The position numbers were made by a program, and so were the translations under genes. The notes beneath the pieces were generated by a model. That model saw only the letters and a list, made by a program, of their open reading frames with translations. It did no database searches and was not told the DNA's origin. From Mycobacterium sp. SMC-2 (GTDB taxonomy: Bacteria; Actinomycetota; Actinomycetes; Mycobacteriales; Mycobacteriaceae), in assembly GCF_025263485.1 (NCBI RefSeq), contig NZ_CP079863.1, forward strand, positions 5,828,001 through 5,892,000: a stretch of 64,000 nucleotides of DNA, given 5' to 3'. Of the stretch, positions 17,066 to 24,500 are shown piece after piece (position 1 is the stretch's first letter; each line of letters begins with the position of its first letter).

Positions 17066-17432
17066 GTCAGCACCGCAGGCAGGAACGGCGACCGGTTCGA
17101 TGTGGACGCGACCCTCTCGCACCGCGGATGGACGGAGCTCATCGAGGTCATCAGGGCAGTCCTGCGGGCCGAGAGGCGCGTGGCGATCCGCCTCCACGCC
17201 CGGCTGCGCACCTGCGATTCGGTTATTGTGCGGCTGCACGATCGGCAGAATCGGGGCGCTGTGATTGATGCGCTGCCGCCGCGATGGTTCTTGCCGTCCG
17301 TACGCCGTGCTCTGGCCCGGACCCGGTTGTCGCATCGCACTGCAGAACCACGTCCATCGGGGCGGGTTCAACCGCACCGACCGGTGCAACATGGTTTACT
17401 GAGTTGTATAGGTTGGCCCAGAGGAGGTTCCG
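17066..17432. promoter_or_regulatory. Gene-poor stretch with operator before the second gntR gene
   Basis: No convincing gene is seen in 17066-17380. ACATGGTTTACT at 17389-17400, followed by GAGTTGTATAGG, repeats the 12-mer at 5919-5930 and lies about 30 bases before the GTG start at 17433. It is a good candidate for autoregulation plus control of the fadD/fadE divergent promoter. Confidence 0.45.
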
Positions 17433-18200
17433 GTGACTCAACGGCAGTCACTTGCGCCGGAGCCGGGTCCGGCTCGGTCGCCGAAGACTTTCGAGCTCGT
17501 GGCGGGCACCCTGCGCAAGATGATCGTAGACGGACGACTCAAGGACGGAGACTTCCTCCCACACGAGTCCGAGCTCATGGCGCAATTCCAGGTGAGTCGA
17601 CCGACCCTGCGCGAAGCGGTGCGGGTGCTGGAGTCCGAACGGCTGGTTGAGGTTCGACGCGGCTCACGCACCGGGGCGCGGGTATGCGTCCCGGGTCCCG
17701 AGATCGTCGCCCGTCCGGCCGGACTGATACTGGAGCTTTCCGGGGCGACGCTCGCCGACGTGATGACCGCTCGTATCGCGATCGAGCCGGCTGCCGCCAA
17801 ACTGCTCGCCGAAGTTGGCACCGTCAAGGCACACAAGGAAGTGAAGCGCCTAGTCGATGCGATTCCGGATGCTTGGGACGCCGGAGAACTGGCCAGTGCA
17901 TCGGCGAACTTCCACCGCAGGATCGTCGAGCTGTCGGGCAACGCAACCCTGGCGATGATCGCGGGGATGCTGCACGAGATCTCTGAGCGGCACACCACCG
18001 CGGCAGTCCTAGCCGCCGAGAACGCGGTGCCCCAAGACCAGTACGACAAACTGCTCCGGTCCTATCACCGCCTCGCCGAGCTCGTCGAGACACGCAACGG
18101 CGACCGAGCGGAAACCCATTGGCGCAGACATATGCAGAACGCCGCCGGAGCGCTGCTCAAGGGCTACGAGAAAACCAAAGTTCGCGACATCATGGATTGA
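17433..18200 (+). CDS. FadR-subfamily GntR transcriptional regulator
   Basis: The 255-residue protein starts with GTG (MTQRQSLAPEPGPARSPKTF). The winged helix (LPHESELMAQFQVSRPTLREAVRVLESERLVEV) is almost the same as in the regulator at 15800, followed by an FCD domain with NFHRRIVELSGN and HEISERHTTA. The two are probably an old duplication. The shared 12-mer operator before this gene and before the divergent fadD/fadE pair suggests that this regulator controls both. The ligand is unknown. Confidence 0.9.
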   Translation: MTQRQSLAPEPGPARSPKTFELVAGTLRKMIVDGRLKDGDFLPHESELMAQFQVSRPTLREAVRVLESERLVEVRRGSRTGARVCVPGPEIVARPAGLILELSGATLADVMTARIAIEPAAAKLLAEVGTVKAHKEVKRLVDAIPDAWDAGELASASANFHRRIVELSGNATLAMIAGMLHEISERHTTAAVLAAENAVPQDQYDKLLRSYHRLAELVETRNGDRAETHWRRHMQNAAGALLKGYEKTKVRDIMD

Positions 18201-18714
18201 CAACGCCGGTCGCGCGGCGACGGGTTAACGTCGACCCGACGTGCTCCCACTATGCGATGGCGTTCGCCCGCGCGCCGGAGGAAATCACCGAGGATGCGCG
18301 GTCTCGTGCCGCTGGCTAGCAGCGGACGCCGAACTGCAACGGCGGCAAGGCCATCCGGTGATCCGGCGGGCGCAGTGAATTTGTGACGCCAAGTCCCGCC
18401 GGTGCGGCAACCGCGGTTCAGCGGCTTCGACGGCGGCACGGGAGCGGCTCATCGCCGGGCCACAGACGTGCTCGATCCACCTCGATTTCGACAACGGTGG
18501 CCAACCGGATGGATCCGATCTGCCGTGGGTGCGCCTCCCAATCAACCCGGTCCGCCAAGGCCGATCGTGATCCGCAGATACGTGTTGTTGCGCGGGCTCA
18601 TGGCTTCGATCCAGGCACCCGCGGGCCGCCGGGGTCCTGTGAGGGTTTACGCGGTGACGGCTGCGCAAAGCTTTGGACGGCGCGGTGCAAGCACGACTAA
18701 ACCCGTTGTAAGTT
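18201..18714. other. Decayed intergenic region
   Basis: No complete gene is supported. A plus-strand frame around 18418-18567 reads like coding sequence (TAARERLIAGPQTCSIHLDF and onward) and stops at TGA near 18567, but it has no start and no recognisable family. I read the stretch as gene debris between the regulator and the Rieske promoter. Confidence 0.4.
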
Positions 18715-18732
18715 TTTGACATATGTGTCAAA
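18715..18732. promoter_or_regulatory. Perfect palindromic TetR-type operator
   Basis: TTTGACATATGTGTCAAA has perfect 7-base arms (TTTGACA / TGTCAAA) around TATG. It ends 19 bases before the Rieske oxygenase ATG. A variant (TTTGACAGATGTGTTGA on the minus strand) lies at 20837-20853 before the tetR gene. The pair implies that the TetR protein represses both its own gene and the oxygenase. Confidence 0.7.
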
Positions 18733-18751
18733 GACATGGCACGATCGCGAC

Positions 18752-19735
18752 ATGATTCAGGCGCCCAGCATGCAGCCCACTGGTTGGTTTCAAGTCGCCT
18801 GGAGCGCCGATGTGCCGGCAGGCGCGGTCAAGCCGCTGCGGTACTTCGGCAACGACATGGTGATCTTCCGCGGCATGGACGGTCACGTCAGCGTGCTCGA
18901 CGCCCACTGTCAGCATCTCGGCGCCAATCTGGCCCGAGGCGGATGCGTTGTCGAGGACGGCATCCAGTGCCCCTTCCACGGCTGGGTGTGGAGCGGTGAG
19001 GGGCGGAATGTGCGGATTCCGTACGAGCCTCGCCCCAACCGGGCACGCAGGGTTCGCCCGTGGCGGGTCACCGAGCTCAACGGCTGCATCTTCATCTGGC
19101 ACGACACCCAGGGACGCGAACCGCTGTGGCAGCTACCGGACTGGAAACATCTGCTCAATGCAGACGTCGTCACGCAGGACTATCGCCCCCTCGGGGATGA
19201 CGAGCGGGAATTGTTCTCACAGGTGAAGGTCCACCCTCAGATCATCGCCGAGAACGCTGTTGATCCGTACCACTTCCGCTTCGTCCACGCGACGCCGATC
19301 AGTCCGGTGGTGCTCAGCGAGACGATCGACGAGCACGTCTGGCACGCGAAGGTGGGTTTCGGGCGGCGCTGGGCAAACGGGGTGGACCGCGCGGGCGATA
19401 ACCGCAACACCATCGAAATCTATTGGTCCGGAATCGGATACGCCATCAATGGCGAATGCACCGCCGACGGAGTCCGCGTGATTGCCATCAATGCGACGCC
19501 AGTTGGCGATGGCACCTGTGACATCTTTGCCAGTTACTGGATCTCGGGGTCGGACAACTACGCCGAGCGGCTCAAACAGGCGAAAGCCGCTTTGCCCGAC
19601 GATATCAACATCTGGGAATATCAGAAGTACATGGACAAACCGGCGCTCACGCCATCGGAGGCCGACGGCTTCTATAAGTTGCGGCGCTGGGCTCGCGGCT
19701 TTTATCCGCCGGAACCGGTGGCAGTCTCCGGATAG
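18752..19735 (+). CDS. Rieske 2Fe-2S oxygenase, KshA-like
   Basis: I choose ATG at 18752 (MIQAPSMQPTGWFQVAWSAD); the in-frame ATG at 18716 lies inside the operator. The Rieske cluster ligands are visible as CQHLG and CPFHGW, about 20 residues apart. The mononuclear iron site shows as NAVDPYHFRFVHA (D/H/H facial triad type). This is the layout of 3-ketosteroid 9alpha-hydroxylase oxygenase (KshA) and related mycobacterial hydroxylases, although the chain (327 residues) is shorter than KshA (~385). It needs a reductase; the only nearby candidate is a broken KshB-like ferredoxin domain right downstream. The exact substrate is not provable from sequence. Confidence 0.85.
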   Translation: MIQAPSMQPTGWFQVAWSADVPAGAVKPLRYFGNDMVIFRGMDGHVSVLDAHCQHLGANLARGGCVVEDGIQCPFHGWVWSGEGRNVRIPYEPRPNRARRVRPWRVTELNGCIFIWHDTQGREPLWQLPDWKHLLNADVVTQDYRPLGDDERELFSQVKVHPQIIAENAVDPYHFRFVHATPISPVVLSETIDEHVWHAKVGFGRRWANGVDRAGDNRNTIEIYWSGIGYAINGECTADGVRVIAINATPVGDGTCDIFASYWISGSDNYAERLKQAKAALPDDINIWEYQKYMDKPALTPSEADGFYKLRRWARGFYPPEPVAVSG

Positions 19736-19774
19736 CAGCGGTGAGTCTCACCGATCCCACCCTGACCTAGGGGT

Positions 19775-20071
19775 GGCCCTTGATAAGGACGGACCGCCGG
19801 CCGCCGCGTTCGTGCGCCTCGACGGGCAGACCCGCACCGTATCGCGGCCGCGCACCGCCACGCCGCTCCACGTCCTGCTCGACGAGGGCATCGACGCTCC
19901 GTTCCCTGTCGCGAGGGTCATTGGGGCGCCTGTGCGATGCTCAAGCACCGGTGCGAGATCGAAATGGATACCAACGACGTCCTCGACCCCAACGACCTCG
20001 CCGACGGACTGATCCTGGCCTGCCAGGCCCGGCCCACGTCCGATGCTGTCGAAGTGACTTACGACGAATAG
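19775..20071 (+). pseudogene. Broken C-terminal [2Fe-2S] ferredoxin domain of a KshB-like reductase
   Basis: A first frame reads VRLDGQTRTVSRPRTATP and LHVLLDEGIDAPF. After a frameshift near 19905 the second frame continues CREGHWGACAMLKHRCEIEM, then DTNDVLDPNDLADGLILACQ and ends EVTYDE at TAG 20069. This is the plant-type ferredoxin tail of Ksh/PaaE-type oxygenase reductases. One cluster cysteine is replaced by Trp (CREGHW instead of CREGHC). The FAD and NAD domains are missing. The oxygenase upstream therefore probably uses a reductase encoded elsewhere. Confidence 0.75.
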
Positions 20072-20110
20072 GCGCGACGCGCCGTTGGGGTGATTCGCTC
20101 GAAAAGGAGC

Positions 20111-20725
20111 TCACCCGACCGCGAGCAACTGGTGGAGGACTTCACAGAGTGCGGCAGTGATCTCCTCGCGCGACGTCGAGGCCATCTCCTCGTGTTGTGC
20201 CAGCAGCCAGGACCGCTCGATCATCGCCATCACCACCAGCCCCAGCGAGTGCGGGTCTGACCGCAGCGGCGTCGGTGTGAGTTTGATGATTCGCTGCCCC
20301 AGCGCTTCGGTCGTCCTGCGATACGACCGTGTGGTTGCAGCGCGGAACCGCCGGTCTAGGGGTGCATCCTCCGTGCTGCGCAGAACGAACGCGCCGTTGC
20401 GGTCGAGGTAGTCGAAGTACCGCAACACCCACTGCCTGATCTCGGGCATCGTTGGGGGGCTGCCGAGGTCGCTGAAGGCCTCGACAACGGCCAGCACTTC
20501 TAGGTATGTCGTGTTGCCGAGCTCGTAGAACAGCTCGGACTTGTCGCGGAAGTAGTAATAGAAGTTGGCGCGCGTCACCTCGGCCCGCTCGGTGATGTCC
20601 CGGATCGTCACGCCAGAAAAACCCTTGCTGGAAAAGGCATAGCGAGCCGCATCGACGATGCGCTCTCTGGTCCGGTCCGACTTGCGAAGCCCCGTCGAGC
20701 CAGCGGCGACGTCCTCAGCCGTCAT
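20111..20725 (-). CDS. TetR-family repressor of the Rieske oxygenase
   Basis: From ATG 20725 the protein is about 204 residues; an in-frame ATG at 20824 would add 33 residues. The helix-turn-helix reads IVDAARYAFSSKGFSGVTIR...RAEVTRANFYYYFRDKSELF, the standard TetR N terminus. The C-terminal half is an all-helical ligand domain. The operator variant at 20837-20853 lies upstream, and the perfect copy lies before the convergent Rieske gene, so repression of both is likely. The inducer is probably a steroid or CoA intermediate (inference). Confidence 0.88.
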   Translation of the reverse strand: MTAEDVAAGSTGLRKSDRTRERIVDAARYAFSSKGFSGVTIRDITERAEVTRANFYYYFRDKSELFYELGNTTYLEVLAVVEAFSDLGSPPTMPEIRQWVLRYFDYLDRNGAFVLRSTEDAPLDRRFRAATTRSYRRTTEALGQRIIKLTPTPLRSDPHSLGLVVMAMIERSWLLAQHEEMASTSREEITAALCEVLHQLLAVG

Positions 20726-20836
20726 GGATGATCGGCAATCCTCTGTTCTGGCAGTGGTCAGGGAGACGCGGTGCGAATCTCCGTTGGATCGTCGCACCGT
20801 TGCGGCGCCAATTCCCGTTCGCATCTCCGGACATTA

Positions 20837-20853
20837 TCAACACATCTGTCAAA
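20837..20853. promoter_or_regulatory. TetR operator variant upstream of tetR
   Basis: The minus strand reads TTTGACAGATGTGTTGA, matching 15 of 17 positions of the operator before the Rieske gene. It precedes both candidate starts of the tetR gene, which supports autorepression. Confidence 0.6.
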
Positions 20854-20854
20854 A

Positions 20855-21261
20855 CTAGGCTAGTGCACAGCGGTGGGCGGCACAAGCGCCGGTGGCGACT
20901 GGAACGCAGCGAGAGCCGCGCATCCGGCGGCGCGCCCACGTCAACGCCGGCGCGCACCGTTGAGGGGCCGCCACCCCCGCCAGTTCAGCGATCGCCGCAA
21001 GCGTCTCACCGCGGCCCTGCATACACGCCAACGCAGCGGCGCCGCCCAGGCGGTGTTCATGACGGCGACGCTCCCCCTCGGCGCGAACCTCAAGGATCCG
21101 GTTTGCTCCCACTCGTCGACCGCCGCCAGGCGCCCGAGCTCGACGAGAAACGGCGCTGCACCGGCGGCATTTTGGCGTTCACGCTCAAGACGCGCCTCAT
21201 TGGCTTTGTTCTGCGCCTCACGAACACGCTTGAGCGCTTTAGCTTTCGAGTTGATGCTCAT
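20855..21261 (-). pseudogene. Frameshifted small protein at the edge of the transfer module
   Basis: ATG at 21261 gives MSINSKAKALKRVREAQNKA and continues to ...LAAVDEWEQ near 21105. The sense then moves to another frame (RILEVRAEGERRRHEHRLGG, ACMQGRGETLAAIAELAGVA) that ends near 20855. Read together, the pieces form one hydrophilic, helix-rich protein of about 110-130 residues with a C-terminal helix-turn-helix-like stretch (GETLAAIAELAGVA). A one- or two-base indel near 21100 breaks it. The position next to the relaxase suggests an accessory transfer or DNA-binding role; function unknown. Confidence 0.5.
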
Positions 21262-21424
21262 GATCGCCGAACCATACGACGCGTCCGGCGCCTTCCTCTA
21301 CCACCATCCGCAACATCACCGTGTCCCCATCTGTCGCCACCGCCTGTGCCCAGTTCCCTCGCCCGCCAACACAACCCAGCGCGCCCTGCGCCCACCGCTC
21401 ACCACCGCCCACCAGTACCAGCAC
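21239..21424 (-). CDS. Small hypothetical protein upstream of the frameshifted gene
   Basis: GTG at 21424 opens a 61-residue frame (VLVLVGGGERWAQGALGCVG ... VVWFGDHEHQLES) whose end overlaps the start of the following gene by 23 bases, as in translationally coupled pairs. It has no signal peptide and no family I recognise. Composition is compatible with a small beta-rich protein. It could instead be chance coding in a high-GC region. Confidence 0.4.
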   Translation of the reverse strand: MLVLVGGGERWAQGALGCVGGRGNWAQAVATDGDTVMLRMVVEEGAGRVVWFGDHEHQLES

Positions 21425-21470
21425 TTCTCAAGCACCCCACGCACCACACACCTCTTGCATTACGGGTAAG

Positions 21471-21507
21471 GGTTTCTTAAGAACCGCCCTATCTGTGTAG
21501 GACAGAT
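21471..21507. other. Inverted repeats before the relaxase: oriT candidate
   Basis: GGTTTCTTAAGAACC (21471-21485) is a near-palindrome with the 10-base core TTCTTAAGAA. It is followed by ATCTGT-GTAGG-ACAGAT (21491-21507), a perfect 6-base-arm hairpin. MobF relaxases commonly nick at an oriT located next to their gene, and this AT-richer stretch lies 47 bases before the relaxase start. A promoter or terminator role is also possible. Confidence 0.4.
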
Positions 21508-21553
21508 CGCCGAGCAGGTCTCTAACGTGCGCCTCGAAAGGGACAGCACTGCA

Positions 21554-24500
21554 GTGACCATGACGACACACAAGCTCACTGCCGGCGACGGGTATCAGTA
21601 CCTGATCCGGCAAGTCGCTGTTGTCGATTCCACTGCTCGCGGGCGCGCACCACTGATCGATTACTACTCGTCGAAAGGTGAATCGCCGGGCCGCTGGGTG
21701 GGATCAGGGCTGGCGTCGCTGAAATCGTCCGTGCCCCGGGGAGTGCCGGCTAGCGATGTCGCCCAGGTGTGGGCGGTCCCGGAGGGTTCCCAGGTCACCG
21801 AAGCCCAAATGAAAGCGTTGTTCGGCGAAGGTTTGCACCCCAACGCAGATGCGATCACAGCCTATGCGACCGCACGTGGAGTGCGCGGTGTCGCGGCGAT
21901 CAACGCCTCCAAACTCGGCCGCAAGTTCTATATCCGCGACGGCGAAACCACCTTTGCGCGCGCCCTGGCAGTGGCCTACCGCGACCACAACGAAGAAGCC
22001 GGAATGCACTGGAACGCGCCCATCGACGCGCCCACACGCGCCGCGATCCGCACCGTCGTCGCGCGCAGAATGTTCGCCGAGCAGTACGGCCGCGCGCCGG
22101 CCGACGACCGCGAGCTCAGCGGGTTCATCGCGCGCGAAAGCCGCGCGCGCACCACCGCGGTGGCGGGCTACGACTTTACGTTCTCGCCGGTGAAGTCGGT
22201 GTCGGCGCTGTGGGCGATCGCGCCGCTTCCCGTCGCGAAAGTGATTGAACAATGCCACGAAGCGGCGCTCGCCGATGCGCTGGCGTGGCTGGAATCCAAT
22301 GTCGCGTTCACCCGATCGGGCACCAACGGTGTGGCCCAAGTCAACACCACCGGATTGATCGGGGCGGCGTTCACCCACCGCGATTCGCGCGCCGGCGACC
22401 CCGACCTGCACACCCATGTGGCGATCTCCAACAAGGTCGCCACGATCGGCCCCGACGGTGTGCTGCGCTGGCTGGCCCTTGACGGACAGCCCGTACACCG
22501 CTTCACCGTCGCGGCCTCCGAGTGCTACAACACGCGGCTAGAAGCCCACCTTGGGCAGCGTCTGGGACTGCGGTTCGCCGAGGTCGCATCGCAGGGCCGC
22601 GGCAAGCGGCCCGTACGCGAAATCATCGGCATGTCAGCCGAACTCATGCGCGAGTGGTCGTCGCGGCGGATGGCGATCGAGGCCCGCACCGCCGATCTGG
22701 CCAAGCAGTTTCAGGCCGCCCATGGTCGCGAACCCACCCACGTCGAAACGATCGCGCTGGCCCAACAGGCGACCCTGGAAACCCGCGAAGCCAAACACGA
22801 ACCTCGATCATTTGCCGAGCAGCGCCACACCTGGCGTGCCCAAGCCATCGAGGTCCTCGGCGATGTGCGGGAACTGACCGCGATGCTGGGAAAGGTCTTG
22901 TCCACCACGGCTCTCCAGCTCGAGCCCGTCGACACTGACTGGATCACCGCCCGCGCCGCCCAGGTCATCGCCGCCGTGGCGCAGTCACGGGCAACCTGGC
23001 AGCGCCACCATGTGGTCGCCGAAGCCCAACGAGTCGTCCGCGGCAGCGGGCACGCCGCCAACGCCGCGCTGGCCGACAAGATCACCGACGCCGCCTTGGC
23101 AGAGCCCTTGTCCGTGCAATACATCGACGTCGATGACGCCGAAATGGGCGAACCGCATGAGCTGCGCCGCCGCGACGGCGCCAGCGTCTACACCCGCCAC
23201 GGCAGCGCGATCTACACCTCCCAGGAACTTCTCGCCGCCGAGCGGCGCATCATTAATGCCGCCCACCAGCAGGGTGGGCGCAGCGTCGGTGACACCGACC
23301 TCGAGTTGGCGTTTGCCGACTCGTCGGCGCGGGGTAAGCCCCTCAACGCCGGCCAAGTCGCGCTGATACGCGAAATGGCCTGCAGTGGGCGGCGACTGGC
23401 CTTAGCGCTGGCCCCGGCAGGCACCGGCAAGACCACGGCGATGGCCGCCCTGTCGCACGCGTGGCGCTCGTCGGGCGGCAACATCGTCGGTTTGGCGCCC
23501 ACAGCGGCCGCCGCCATTGAACTCGGCGAAGACTTATCGGCCCCGACGGACACTATCGCCAAATACGTGTGGTCGGCTAACCCCGCAGGCGCGCCACGCC
23601 GATCGGCCCCGCCGGCTTGGTTCAGCAAGGTCGGGCCCGACACCCTGGTCATCATCGATGAGGCCGGCAAAGCCGGAACCCTGGAACTGGACGCGGTGAT
23701 CACCCACGCCCTGGCCCGCGGCGCCAGCATCCGCATGGTCGGTGACGACCGCCAACTCGCCTCAATCTCTGCTGGCGGTGTACTGCGCGACATCACTCTG
23801 ACCACCGACACCTTGACCCTGTCTGAGCTTGTCCGCTTCGCGCACACCGCAGAAGGCGCGGCCACCCTCGCCATCCGAGCCGGCGATCCCTCCGGGCTGG
23901 GCTTCTACATCGACCACCACCGAGTCCATGTCGGCGCCGACGAAACCGCAGCCGACATGGCCTACACCTCCTGGACAGCCGACCTCGACGCGGGCCGCGA
24001 CAGCATCCTGTTGGCCCCCACCAACGACATCGTCGACGCACTCAACACCCGCGCCCGCCTGGACCGCCTCGCAGCAGCCGACCCAGAAACCCTCCGCGGC
24101 CATGAGATCGTCCTGTCCGATCGGTTGGCTGCCTCCCCTGGCGACCTTATCCGCACCCGCCGAAACGCCCGCTGGCTGCGTTTGGGACGCAACGACTACG
24201 TGCGCAACGGCTACCGATTCCAAATCATCGAAACCGCCCAGCACGGCAACATCACAGCCCGCCACCTGGGCACCGGAAAACTGGTGCGCCTGCCCGCCAG
24301 CTACGTCAAAAAGCACGTCACCCTCGGCTACGCCGCCACCATCGACTCGACCCAAGGACTCACCGCCCAACACGGCTGCCACATCGTCGGTGCCGGGTAT
24401 CTCACCCGCCAACTGCTCTACGTCGCGCTCACCCGCGGCCGCGTCGAAAACCACATCTATTTATCGACCGCCGAATCCGACCCGCACCGGGTGCTATCGC

